Source: Oxalobacter formigenes
GTDB taxonomy: Bacteria; Pseudomonadota; Gammaproteobacteria; Burkholderiales; Burkholderiaceae_D
DNA length: 48,286 bases
Direction of reading: 5' to 3'
NCBI GenBank assembly: GCA_949290765.1
Contig: CASETG010000062.1
Span: forward strand, 1 to 48,286
The position numbers were made by a program, and so were the translations under genes. This document shows, in pieces, positions 1 to 8,034 of this stretch. The stretch's first letter is position 1. Each line of letters begins with the position of its first letter. The notes under the pieces were generated by a model. That model was not told where the DNA came from, ran no database searches, and saw nothing but the letters and a program-made list of their open reading frames with translations.

Positions 1-1504
1 CCCGCGTCACCCCTTCGGCATATTCGATACCGACATCGCCCGCACGGGACGTTTCCGCCTTCAACTGCGTATTGCCGTACATCGGGTTATACAACTGGTA
101 CATGCTCGGTGCGAGAAACGATGACGAAACCGAAGCCGTCAGTTTCCAGTCCTGCGCCATCCGCCAGGCATACCCCAGATACCCTGCCCATTCCGAACCG
201 GCATCATCGACCTGATCGTAACGGACATTGGTCTGCCAATCATGCATCCCCGTCTTGCCCGATACACCACCGTACAAACTGTACCGGTTGCGGCTCGCCA
301 CACTGTCCATTCCGTTTTTACCGGATTCCGAACGCTCATGCGCTACATCGGCGCCGGCTGTCGCACTCCAGTCGCCGGACAACGCCACATCGTTTTGCCA
401 TTGCAACAATGTATGTTCCGTCCTGGAATCCGAAGTCCCGTTCGGATCGTACGCCGGCAATATCGTCCCGCCCCAATCCATCGGCGGCCTGACCAGACCG
501 TTTCTCGTCTCGTAATGCCGGTCTATCTCCATGCGAGAGAGCGTCACGCCCGACAACCAGTCCGCAGTCATGCGCTTTTTGCCATACAGCGCGCCGACCC
601 ACTGCCGGTTTTCGCCGGTATTGATTTCATCGGGGCCGCTGCCGACATCGTAATCATACCGCGCGTCGCTGAAATACCATCTCGCGCCGATCTCGCCATC
701 CGTACCGAAACGGTGCGACAAACTGCCGCTGACCGTATCGAGCCGGTCGCCGTCCCTGTCGGCGTTGACCAGCGGATTCTTCGAGGACGACATCGTGGAA
801 AACCCGTCCGTCTCCGAATGAACGGCCGACAGCGAAAACCGTGTATCGTTCGCCTTGCCGGAAACACCCGCACCCATACGGGACGTATCGCGACTGCCAT
901 ATTCGGCGAACAGACTCGCCGATGGTTTGCCCTCGCCCTGCTTCGTGAAAATCCGGATCACGCCACCGGAAGCGCCGCCCCCGTAAATGGCCGTCACATC
1001 GCCACGCACCACTTCGATACGCTCGATCTGATCCGGCTGGAGATGACCGAGCAAGGCAGCCGACCCCATCACGGAACCGTCGTTGACCGGCACCCCGTCG
1101 ATCTGTACCAGCACGCGATTGGCATTGCTGCCCCGCATATAAACCGACGTGGTCATACCAGGCCCACCCATCCGGTCGAACTCGATCCCCGCCTCACTGC
1201 GCAAAATGGACGGCAAATCGGCCAAACGCCTGTTTCGGATCGCCTGTGCGGTAATGACCGTCGTCGAAGCAATCGCGTTTTCTTCCAGCCGTTCGCCACG
1301 CGAAGCCGTCACCACAACCGGCGAAAGCGTCGCATCTTCTTCATGGCTTTCCTGCGCAAACCCATCCGGCATGGCACCGCCGGTCATAACAGACAGCAAG
1401 GCACATAAAAAACCGGTTCGCCGGCGCAAGCCGGCAAACCGGTTTTCGTATCGATGTCCACCAGACATATCCCCTGCCGTTTTCCATTTTCCGAACAGGG
1501 GCAT
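1..1504 (-). CDS. btuB: BtuB-like TonB-dependent outer-membrane receptor, second of a tandem pair (C-terminus outside the window)
   Basis: Probable cobalamin/corrinoid outer-membrane transporter energised by TonB. The visible part (about 500 residues) starts with a basic and then hydrophobic export signal ending near GFAQE. A TonB box (LSPVVVTAS) and a plug domain with MRGSNANRVLVQIDGVPV and IERIEVVRG follow, then beta-barrel strands up to the window edge. It parallels the neighbouring receptor block by block, so the two are tandem paralogues. I chose the ATG at 1504 because AGGA lies 6 bases upstream and only 8 bases separate it from the upstream stop. The in-frame ATG at 1468 gives a more usual signal peptide, but its AGGGG is only 2 bases away. 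Probably co-transcribed from the riboswitch promoter. Substrate is inferred from the riboswitch and family; other corrinoids are possible. Confidence 0.85.
   Translation of the reverse strand, partial: MPLFGKWKTAGDMSGGHRYENRFAGLRRRTGFLCALLSVMTGGAMPDGFAQESHEEDATLSPVVVTASRGERLEENAIASTTVITAQAIRNRRLADLPSILRSEAGIEFDRMGGPGMTTSVYMRGSNANRVLVQIDGVPVNDGSVMGSAALLGHLQPDQIERIEVVRGDVTAIYGGGASGGVIRIFTKQGEGKPSASLFAEYGSRDTSRMGAGVSGKANDTRFSLSAVHSETDGFSTMSSSKNPLVNADRDGDRLDTVSGSLSHRFGTDGEIGARWYFSDARYDYDVGSGPDEINTGENRQWVGALYGKKRMTADWLSGVTLSRMEIDRHYETRNGLVRPPMDWGGTILPAYDPNGTSDSRTEHTLLQWQNDVALSGDWSATAGADVAHERSESGKNGMDSVASRNRYSLYGGVSGKTGMHDWQTNVRYDQVDDAGSEWAGYLGYAWRMAQDWKLTASVSSSFLAPSMYQLYNPMYGNTQLKAETSRAGDVGIEYAEGVTR
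1409..1446. repeat. 17-bp-stem palindrome inside the signal-peptide region of the second btuB
   Basis: An inverted repeat with arms of 17 bases and a four-base loop (GCAA on the plus strand). The only flaw is one C/A mismatch, which becomes a G-U pair in the minus-strand RNA. It lies 22-95 bases after the start candidates of the downstream receptor and encodes part of its basic leader. It may act as an intra-operon RNA hairpin that lowers expression of the second receptor, or be a REP-like element. No U-run follows it, so it is not a classical terminator. Confidence 0.6.
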
Positions 1505-1512
1505 ATTCTATC

Positions 1513-3402
1513 CTACATCTTCACATTCACGCCGACATAGGCCGCACGGTCCATCTGGTTGTAACCGTATGCCGTTTCATATTCCTTGTCGAACAGGTTT
1601 TCGATACGTGCATACAGCGACACTTCCTTGGTGACGTTGTAGCGTGCATTAAGGTTGACCAGCGTGTAAGAACCGAGATCATGGTCGCCATCCGGCCGGT
1701 GACCGGTGTACTGAAGATCGCCACCCAGATACCACTGGCCGCAAGTCTTCGACACATTCAACGTACCGAAGAACTTGGCCCGTCTGTCGAGCTGATCGCC
1801 GGTTTCACGATCCTTCGGATTCTGCCAGGTCATGGTGGAACCGACATCCAGCCCGAACACTTCGGTCTGTGCCGTCAGTTCCGCACCGGTATTCTTGGCA
1901 CGTCCCACATTGGAATACTCGCCGGTGTAATAACCGGTCTGTACATAATCGATCAGATTGCGGGTATGCCATTCAAACACACTCAACCGCACCAGATCCT
2001 TGTCTTTGGCATACTGGATACCTGCTTCGTAATTGGTCGAACGTTCCGATTCCAGATGCTCGTTTCCGCTGTACGGGTCATATTGCTGGTACAGATTCGG
2101 TGCCAGAAACGAAGTCGAGACACTGGCAAGCAACTTCCATTCAGGCGTCAGATCATAGCCATACCCCAGATAACCGGTCGTATCCGAACCAGCGTCATCG
2201 ACATGATCGTAGCGGACATTGGCTTGCACATTATGGTCTCCCATCTTGCCGAGCAATCCGGCAAATGCACTGTACCGGTCGCGTTGGTGGGATTCACCGT
2301 CGTTTTTCACTTTTTCGGCTGCTGCATCAAGCCCGGCGGTCATCATCCAGTCTGCCGACAAGGAAACATTGTTGTTCCATTGCAGCATGCTGGTTTCCGT
2401 TTTCATCACATTATGCGAATCACCCCATGCACCGTTTTCCGTGTTGTATTCACGGCGATGTTCCGCCTGCGACAAAGTCACGGTCGAAAGCCAGTCTTCG
2501 GTAATCCGGTTTTTGCTGTAAACCGAGCCTATCCACTGTTTCGATTTGCCCCAGTCATCCTGCGACGGAATTCCGCTGCCGCCGCCGTCATACTCGAACT
2601 TGGCATCATACATATACAACTTCACGCCCAGTTCATGATCTTCATTGAGCTTTTGCGAAAGAGAAGCACTGATACTGAGATTGCGATCGTAATCGTCATC
2701 GGAATTTTCGTTGGGATAACGTTTCGTGTTCACTGCGGAAATCCCGTCGGTTCTGAAACGTGTCGCAGACAACGCGAAACTCGTTCCCCCTTCAGTTTTT
2801 CCAGAAATACCTGCGCCGATCTTGGTCGTATCATGCGAACCGTATTCCGCAAACACGTTCGCCGTCGGCTTGCCGGTACCCTGCTTGGTGAAAATCTGGA
2901 TCACGCCGCCCATCGCGCCGGAACCGTAAATGGCGGAAACATTGCCGCGCACCACTTCGATATGGTCGATCTGGTCAGGCTGCAATTGTTCCAGAATCAG
3001 CGGCGTTCCCAATTCGTTACCATCCTGAATCGGCACACCGTCGACGATGACGAGCAACTGTCTGGAATTGACGCCGCGCATGAAAACGGACGTCGTCTGG
3101 CCTCTGCCGCCCGTTCTGGCGAAATCGATACCGGCCTCGCTTTTCAGCAATGACGGCAAATCGGCGAGTTTCTTGTTCTGGATCGTTTCGGACGAAATCA
3201 CGGTCGTGCTGGGAATGGCATCCTTTTGCAGCTGTTCGACACGCGAGGCCGTCACGACGACAGGTTCAAGCGTTTTTTCTTCGGATTCAACGGTTTCCTG
3301 CGCATAGGCGGAACCTGCAAAACAGCAGGCCAACGCGGAAACAAGCAAAAGCGGTCTGATCGCCGTACGACGACGGCGACGATCTGAAATGTGTGGATAC
3401 AT
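1513..3402 (-). CDS. btuB: BtuB-like TonB-dependent outer-membrane receptor, first gene after the B12 riboswitch
   Basis: A 629-residue outer-membrane receptor, close to the usual size of BtuB (about 610). It has an N-terminal signal with five consecutive arginines (residues 8-12), a hydrophobic core and a cleavage site near SAYAQ. A TonB box (LEPVVVTASR, about 45-55) and the plug domain (MRGVNSRQLLVIVDGVPIQD, IDHIEVVRGNVSAIYGSGAMGG) follow, then a 22-strand-type barrel. The barrel ends with the aromatic-rich strand found in BtuB-type receptors (RIENLFDKEYETAYGYN). Role: high-affinity cobalamin uptake powered by TonB-ExbBD. The cobalamin riboswitch about 160 bases upstream supports the substrate assignment. 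A strong hairpin (3430-3452) and a weak GGAAT ribosome site precede the ATG. The paralogue begins 8 bases after the stop. Confidence 0.9.
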   Translation of the reverse strand: MYPHISDRRRRRTAIRPLLLVSALACCFAGSAYAQETVESEEKTLEPVVVTASRVEQLQKDAIPSTTVISSETIQNKKLADLPSLLKSEAGIDFARTGGRGQTTSVFMRGVNSRQLLVIVDGVPIQDGNELGTPLILEQLQPDQIDHIEVVRGNVSAIYGSGAMGGVIQIFTKQGTGKPTANVFAEYGSHDTTKIGAGISGKTEGGTSFALSATRFRTDGISAVNTKRYPNENSDDDYDRNLSISASLSQKLNEDHELGVKLYMYDAKFEYDGGGSGIPSQDDWGKSKQWIGSVYSKNRITEDWLSTVTLSQAEHRREYNTENGAWGDSHNVMKTETSMLQWNNNVSLSADWMMTAGLDAAAEKVKNDGESHQRDRYSAFAGLLGKMGDHNVQANVRYDHVDDAGSDTTGYLGYGYDLTPEWKLLASVSTSFLAPNLYQQYDPYSGNEHLESERSTNYEAGIQYAKDKDLVRLSVFEWHTRNLIDYVQTGYYTGEYSNVGRAKNTGAELTAQTEVFGLDVGSTMTWQNPKDRETGDQLDRRAKFFGTLNVSKTCGQWYLGGDLQYTGHRPDGDHDLGSYTLVNLNARYNVTKEVSLYARIENLFDKEYETAYGYNQMDRAAYVGVNVKM

Positions 3403-3559
3403 GAATTGTTTATTCCATTTGCATACTTCGAGCCGGCGACCCCGCCGGACTCTCGTCCATCAACGTGCCACGGGAAGCGGAAAAGAAGAAAAACACCGGA
3501 GAAATGAAAAACTGACGGTACGTCTTGCGGCATTCCCCGTCCGCGGCACAACCTCATTC

Positions 3560-3777
3560 GTTCAGGCCGGTATCCGGGCTACAGGTTTTCGGTATCTCAC
3601 CGAAACCGGCCGTCCTGCCTTCCCATGCACAAGGCACAGTGGCGCGGATGGACGGCGTGTTCCCTCATCGGAACACCTGCTTACCGTTGCGGGGGCAGCA
3701 CACGTTGGCCGAAACTTGCGGCTTCGTGTTTCCCGTTTAACTGCACATCAGACAGATGTGCGAGCACCAGAACGGCG
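3560..3777 (-). promoter_or_regulatory. Cobalamin (B12) riboswitch controlling the two btuB genes
   Basis: Read on the minus strand, this leader has the landmarks of the cobalamin aptamer in order. These are GTTAAACGGGAA, then CTGCCCCCGCAACGGTAAG, the B12 box GCCACTGTGC (about 3633-3643) followed by ATGGGAAGGC, and the closing AGCCCGGATACCGGCC. The first stem is GCCG...CGGC. In this family adenosylcobalamin binding represses translation or transcription of uptake genes. A hairpin with nine paired bases (3430-3452) lies between the aptamer and the btuB start at 3402 and may be the expression platform. It has no U-tract, which points to translational control. Confidence 0.93.
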
Positions 3778-3967
3778 ACATTGTAAACGCGGTATTCAAA
3801 ACCGGGCGAAATCCGGTCATACAAAACGCGTTTTTTTGGCGGACTGCGTCAAAAAACATACACTATCGAACCGAAAACTACCGGAATACCTTCCCGCAGC
3901 ACAAACACATCCCGACGCCATCCTCATCCATACAAGGTAAAATAGCGGCGACAAGGAGTTTCCGGAC

Positions 3968-4897
3968 ATGCATTTTTCCAACCTCAAAGGCAATTTCCGC
4001 AAGCCCGCCGGAAGCCAGACACTCAAATGGCTGCTTGGCTGGCACGATGAAAAACGCCCGAAATCGCCCGCCACCGGCGTGGCGATTCCTTATGTGGCAA
4101 ACGACGGTCGCGCGCTCAGACGCTCGGTTTCCGATACCCTGACCTGGATCGGACAGGCATCCTTTCTCATCCAGCTCGGCGGCAAGAATCTGCTGATCGA
4201 CCCGGTGCTTTCCCGCTCCCTCGGTTTCATCAAGCGCAATTCCCCTCCCGGACTGGACTGGCCGGCCATGCCGAAAATCGACGTGGTATTCATCACCCAC
4301 AACCACCGCGACCATATGGACGCACCGACACTCAAGCGCATCGGCCCCGCTCCGGTCTATGTCGTTCCGAAAGGACTGGGCAAATGGTTTTTGCACAACG
4401 GCTTTCCGCGTGTCATCGAAATGGGCTGGTGGCAAGAAGAATCCATCGAGGGACTTGACGTGACCTTCGTCCCTGCCGAACACTGGAGCCGCCGCTCCCT
4501 GACGGATATCAACACCAGCTGGTGGGGCGGCTATGTCATCTCGCGCAACGGACTGCGCATCTACCATTGCGGCGATACCGGCTGGTTCGACGGCTTTTCA
4601 CAAATCGCACAACGCTTTCCCGACATTCATGCCGCCATGATGCCGACAGGTGCCTATGCCCCGCGCTGGTTCATGCGCGCACAGCATATCGACCCTGAAG
4701 AAGCCGTCAAGGCATTCAAAATCATCGGCGCAAGACAATTCATCGGCATGCATTGGGGAACCTTCAAACTCTCGGACGAACCACTGGACGAACCGATGCA
4801 CGTTCTGCCGGAAATCTGGGAAAAAGAAGAACTGGAACGCGCGCGCCTCGAAACCGGCACGCTGGGCAAGATAGTGCGTCTTGATACGCTGGCATGA
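3968..4897 (+). CDS. Metallo-beta-lactamase-fold hydrolase of the RomA/UlaG/NAPE-PLD-like type
   Basis: A 309-residue cytoplasmic protein with the metal-binding signature HNHRDHMD (residues 111-118). Further ligands typical of the fold follow: EHW (171-173), GDTG (202-205) and MHWG (261-264). The order HxHxDH, H, D, H matches the N-acyl-phosphatidylethanolamine phospholipase D-like and UlaG-like branch. The substrate cannot be deduced; members of this branch include phospholipase-like enzymes and poorly defined outer-membrane-related proteins. AAGGAG lies 9-10 bases before the ATG. It stands alone, divergent from the riboswitch transcript, with a gene remnant on the opposite strand downstream. 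Its 3' end has no obvious terminator. Confidence 0.85.
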   Translation: MHFSNLKGNFRKPAGSQTLKWLLGWHDEKRPKSPATGVAIPYVANDGRALRRSVSDTLTWIGQASFLIQLGGKNLLIDPVLSRSLGFIKRNSPPGLDWPAMPKIDVVFITHNHRDHMDAPTLKRIGPAPVYVVPKGLGKWFLHNGFPRVIEMGWWQEESIEGLDVTFVPAEHWSRRSLTDINTSWWGGYVISRNGLRIYHCGDTGWFDGFSQIAQRFPDIHAAMMPTGAYAPRWFMRAQHIDPEEAVKAFKIIGARQFIGMHWGTFKLSDEPLDEPMHVLPEIWEKEELERARLETGTLGKIVRLDTLA

Positions 4898-4999
4898 CAC
4901 TGGCATGCCAGCCTGTCGATATACGAAGCATCCGGCATCCCCCCGTCCGGGCAACCGGTCGGGCTGTTCCTCATTATCAAACCACTGCATCCTGACTGC

Positions 5000-5260
5000 A
5001 CGGACAACAGGGATACATGACCATCGCCGCCGTTTGTGACATCGAGACAGATTTCCGGTACGGCACGCCGATTGAGCCAGATCTCCTCACGGCAATAAAA
5101 ATGGCGCATCGCCAGATCCGAACAGTCCAGAAAGCCAGGATACGACGTCTTCTTGATTTTGCAGGCATGCCGTCCACCGATAACGATTCATGAAACGTGC
5201 GTCCCGATCAACTGGCTGGATGGTTCGGCTTGCCGAAGCAAACCGAACCATGTTCTCACA
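5000..5260 (-). pseudogene. Remnant of a COG2187-type aminoglycoside-phosphotransferase-like/AAA protein (N-terminus only)
   Basis: One minus-strand frame reads LIGTHVS, then a TGA stop (5188-5190), then IVIGGRHACKIKK, GFLDCSDL, RHFYCREEIWLNRR and PEICLDV. From memory, this order matches the start of COG2187/COG0645 bifunctional kinase-like proteins (LIETHISW..., YAYKIKK, GFLDFSTL, RRFYCEEELRLNRR, LYLDV). The TGA sits exactly where the family has Trp. After the LDV block the similarity fades, and the roughly 400 further residues of the family are missing because the frame runs into antisense of the neighbouring hydrolase. I read this as an old inactivated and truncated gene. The exact edges are uncertain. 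A BLASTX of 4900-5400 would settle it. Confidence 0.7.
5220..5251 (-). repeat. Very stable hairpin with a UUCG loop
   Basis: Arms of 14 bases (ATGGTTCGG...CCGAACCAT plus the inner TTGC/GCAA). On the minus-strand RNA the loop is C(UUCG)G and the single mismatch becomes G-U. It lies about 140 bases after the stop of the membrane-protein gene and overlaps the 5' end of the COG2187-like remnant. No U-run follows. It could protect an mRNA 3' end, or be a REP-like insertion that helped break the gene. Confidence 0.5.
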
Positions 5261-5391
5261 CCATGTTCCTGTTCCCGGAAACCGCCTTGCCGCTCTCCGT
5301 CGATCATGCCACCTGTCCGATAGATGCCCGACCGGCAAAACACAGCGAGAACAGAAAGACGAGCGGCACACGACCCGGCGGCCATCTCTTG

Positions 5392-6219
5392 TCAGGACAG
5401 TCGAACATACTGCCGCTTGTCCGGCACGCGACGGGCGACATACCAGGTACCGATCACACCACCGCAAACACTGACAATCAGCGAAAACGCCACGCCGACG
5501 AACACCATCCATGCCGCCGCCGTCACGGCACTGACCAGCTGTTCAGGCGAAAGCAGCGGTTCGGTCGCGATGACCGTCGAGCTGCCGATCTGCTCCATCG
5601 CACCATCGACGATGTCGGCGGCGCGTGACGCAGCGATACCGTGCGATGTCAGATAGGCCTCCGCTTCTTTTCGCTGCCCCGCCAGCAAATACTGTTGCAA
5701 CTGCTGCAAGCCCGCGGCATCCAGCTCATTGCCCAGTTCCTGCTGCAAACCGGAAACCACAACAGGAGGCACGTTCACCACCGTACCGGAATAGACAATC
5801 GTCGTATTGGCGGCCGCGAACATGCCATTGAGTATCGTACCGGCTGTCGTGGACAATATCAGTGCAAACAGCAATACCGAAACCGCCCAGTTGACCGCGC
5901 CATACAAGGCGCCGTCCGCCCTTCTGCGCGACCCCGAAAACCTGGCGGCGAAAAAACCGCCGGCAAACGCCGAAATCAGCAAGGACACCATCGCCCACAA
6001 CATCGGGCCGAACGATGCGCTTTCTCCCGAATACACACTGTTCATGGAAGACAGGCCACCGGCAAAACCCAGAAGTCCCAGCATCGCCTGAACGGCGATA
6101 CCGACCACAACCCCCGCGAAAATGGCGCTCCATCGTATTCCGTAAAACATCATCTGTTTCATTTCATGAGCAGACGCACGGTCATCGCCCATGCGTTCCT
6201 CGATTCTGACTGCAGTCAT
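5392..6219 (-). CDS. Hypothetical inner-membrane protein with four predicted helices
   Basis: A 275-residue protein I cannot assign to a named family. Three hydrophobic segments occupy roughly residues 26-50, 68-92 and 100-130. A soluble, Gln/Ala-rich loop of about 100 residues follows, and a last segment lies near 235-262 with a basic tail. The first and third segments are rich in small residues (GVVVGIAVQAMLG, AGGFFAARF). The ATG at 6219 is chosen because AAGGAG lies 6 bases upstream; a 32-residue upstream extension without a ribosome site is unlikely. The gene downstream on the same strand is only a remnant, and a KGG-motif stress protein lies upstream on the same strand. A stress or envelope role is a guess. 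Confidence 0.75.
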   Translation of the reverse strand: MTAVRIEERMGDDRASAHEMKQMMFYGIRWSAIFAGVVVGIAVQAMLGLLGFAGGLSSMNSVYSGESASFGPMLWAMVSLLISAFAGGFFAARFSGSRRRADGALYGAVNWAVSVLLFALILSTTAGTILNGMFAAANTTIVYSGTVVNVPPVVVSGLQQELGNELDAAGLQQLQQYLLAGQRKEAEAYLTSHGIAASRAADIVDGAMEQIGSSTVIATEPLLSPEQLVSAVTAAAWMVFVGVAFSLIVSVCGGVIGTWYVARRVPDKRQYVRLS

Positions 6220-6366
6220 TGCGTTCTCCTTTTCCGACTCGTCTGTTAACGCGACACTCCGTGGAAACCTGCTGTCCGATATGGCAAGCCCGGAATTCGC
6301 GCGATACCTTTCCACCGTCCCGGCCGTTCATGGGAAGCACAAAACATCCGGCACGGACTCAAAGGC

Positions 6367-6657
6367 TCAATCCGTCATACCGGGTTCCTGCGAAATCTGA
6401 CGGGTACCATTGGTGCCGCCCCTGCGGCCGATTTCCGCCATATGCTTGCGGTCACGGCTGACGGCTGCGCCGCCCTTGCGACCGGCCGCTCGCGCCTCTT
6501 CCGAAGTAAACTGATGCGCAGTTCCCTTGGCATGAGCCGCCTTGCCGCCCATGCTGGCAATCGCGCGCTGCTTCTCCGGGTCCATGGCGGCAAAACCGCG
6601 TTTGGACGGTCTGCCGCCCTGCGTATTTCCCGAACGGCTCTTCGATGGTGAAACCAT
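6367..6657 (-). CDS. KGG-motif general stress protein (GsiB/YciG-like)
   Basis: A 96-residue, highly hydrophilic protein rich in Gly, Arg, Lys and Ala. It carries repeated stress-protein motifs: GGRPSKRGFAAMDPEKQR, IASMGGKAAHAKG, EARAAGRKGG and MAEIGRRGG. This layout is that of the KGG/GsiB family of small stress-induced, probably disordered proteins; their molecular function is not established. The ATG at 6657 follows a strong AGGAGG with 5 bases between. It is separated from the membrane-protein gene by about 150 bases, so independent transcription is likely. No promoter is obvious by eye. Confidence 0.82.
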   Translation of the reverse strand: MVSPSKSRSGNTQGGRPSKRGFAAMDPEKQRAIASMGGKAAHAKGTAHQFTSEEARAAGRKGGAAVSRDRKHMAEIGRRGGTNGTRQISQEPGMTD

Positions 6658-7119
6658 AATGACCTCCTGTTGTAAAACCTGCTGCATTCGTCAACGAACC
6701 AGATAAACCAAACCGCCCGTAAACCAGTGAGCTTTACAATCACCGGCAAAGCGACCATGAGGATTTGGAGAGAGGCCACCCCCAAAAGTTCCTGCCCTGA
6801 TGAAAATTTAGTTTTCGCTTTGAAAACAACATGATACCGACGCGTCACTCTTCGGCTCATCCTGTCTTTTCGTGAAGAACTTGCGATACCGCATTGCCGG
6901 ATTGCCCCCCATCGGCAATCTGTCGGAATATTCCTACACGCCCTTCATTTTTCCGACACCGATATTCAGCTTCCGCCGATATTCACTCATCCGTGAAATT
7001 GACATAATGCAAACAGCATCATGAATGTCACAAGGAAACAATCATCATGCAAACCGTTGTTTGGCAAGCCTTTTCGCTGAATGACGCCCGTTCATCATTT
7101 CCAATCGGGAGTACCCGCC
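6658..7119. other. Intergenic region between the KGG protein and the Crp/Fnr gene
   Basis: A divergent region of 462 bases. It holds the AGGAGG ribosome site of the KGG gene at its left end. ATTGCC and GGCAAT form a small inverted repeat near 6900-6921. A TTGACA at 6999-7004 could be a -35 box for the regulator, but no good -10 box lies 16-18 bases after it. A 43-codon frame (7047-7178) with AAGGA upstream overlaps the start of the regulator in another frame and may be a leader peptide. I find no TTGAT-N4-ATCAA FNR site and no RNA gene here. Confidence 0.5.
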
Positions 7120-7980
7120 ATGTTTGCAACCCACCCAACCCCATCCTTACAGGAATCGCCCCATTCCCTGTCCCGTGAAGCCGGCCGGCAAAAAAACGGA
7201 AAACTCTGGTCAAATCTTGCTGAAGTCTGTTCGCTCCTGCGTATTCCGGCACCTGCCGCGACACCGTCCGCCGGCGAGGATGTCCTGTTCCAGCATGTCC
7301 AGTTCAAGACAGGACAACGGATACACACCATCGGCCAGCCATTCGAGATGCTCTATATCGTCAACTCAGGCTTTCTCAAAACCGTCATGATCGACGAACT
7401 GGGGAACGAACAAGTGCTTTCCTTCCCGATGAAATCCGATTTGCTCGGCGTGGATGGCATCCACAGCCGCTTCCATACATCCGAAGCCGTCGCCTTGTCC
7501 GATTGCGACCTGATTCTGGTTCCGTTCAAGAAACTGACTTCGCTCGGCAAAACCTATCCTGAACTGGAACATGCCATGTATGGTGTCATGAGCCGGGAAC
7601 TCATCCGCGAACAAGCCATGATTTGCATGCTCGGCACCCTCTCCGCAGAAGGTCGTGTCGCGCGTTTTCTGGTTTCCCTCTCTGACCGTTTCGCACAAAT
7701 GGGTTATTCGCACCGTATCTTCAACCTGCGCATGACACGGCACGAAATAGGCAGCTACATCGGCCTGACACTGGAAACCGTCAGCCGCACGCTCTCGGCG
7801 CTCCACGAAATCGGCTGGATCGGCGTGGACCAGAAAACCATCGAAATCCGCGACCTCAATGCACTGCGCCACCTGCGCCGCCTGCCGACTGCACGTGCGC
7901 GCAAGGAAAAGAAAACGGCTGTGGCCACCATCGCCAGCCATGCCAGGCACAGCGATGCCGCTCAACCCGCCACACTGTGA
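7120..7980 (+). CDS. Crp/Fnr-family transcription regulator without the FNR iron-sulfur cysteines
   Basis: A 286-residue regulator. A cyclic-nucleotide-binding-like beta-roll covers about residues 45-150, a long dimerisation helix follows, and a C-terminal winged helix-turn-helix spans about 205-245 (MTRHEIGSYIGLTLETVSR). The recognition helix keeps the E..SR residues of FNR, which in FNR read TTGAT half sites. FNR's N-terminal cysteine cluster is missing: this N-terminus has a single Cys. It is therefore more like redox- or nitrogen-oxide-responsive Fnr relatives, or a ligand-independent one. The tail of about 35 residues is basic and probably flexible. The ATG at 7120 is preferred over the one 39 bases upstream because GGGAG lies 8 bases before it. 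The effector is unknown. Confidence 0.85.
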   Translation: MFATHPTPSLQESPHSLSREAGRQKNGKLWSNLAEVCSLLRIPAPAATPSAGEDVLFQHVQFKTGQRIHTIGQPFEMLYIVNSGFLKTVMIDELGNEQVLSFPMKSDLLGVDGIHSRFHTSEAVALSDCDLILVPFKKLTSLGKTYPELEHAMYGVMSRELIREQAMICMLGTLSAEGRVARFLVSLSDRFAQMGYSHRIFNLRMTRHEIGSYIGLTLETVSRTLSALHEIGWIGVDQKTIEIRDLNALRHLRRLPTARARKEKKTAVATIASHARHSDAAQPATL

Positions 7981-7988
7981 CAAACAAA

Positions 7989-8014
7989 AAAGGGGGATCG
8001 TCCGATCCCCCTTT
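7989..8014. terminator. Bidirectional terminator between the Crp/Fnr gene and cpoB
   Basis: A 12-bp perfect stem (AAAGGGGGATCG / CGATCCCCCTTT) with a two-base loop and T/A runs on its flanks. It lies 8 bases after the regulator stop and about 20 bases after the stop of the convergent Tol-Pal operon, so it can serve both transcripts. Confidence 0.8.
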
Positions 8015-8034
8015 CCACGTACCATACCTGCCTG

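Noticed and set aside
242..1408. Long open frame (388 codons) on the plus strand
   Set aside because: It is antisense to the second btuB, whose frame shows clear plug and barrel motifs. The plus-strand product has no recognisable motif and is rich in Arg/His/Pro, typical of a shadow frame in GC-rich DNA.
1681..3153. 490-codon plus-strand open frame
   Set aside because: Antisense to the first btuB, with no family features and no ribosome site.
6999..7027. Sigma-70 promoter for the Crp/Fnr gene based on TTGACA
   Set aside because: The hexamers 16-18 bases downstream match TATAAT poorly, so it is mentioned but not called.
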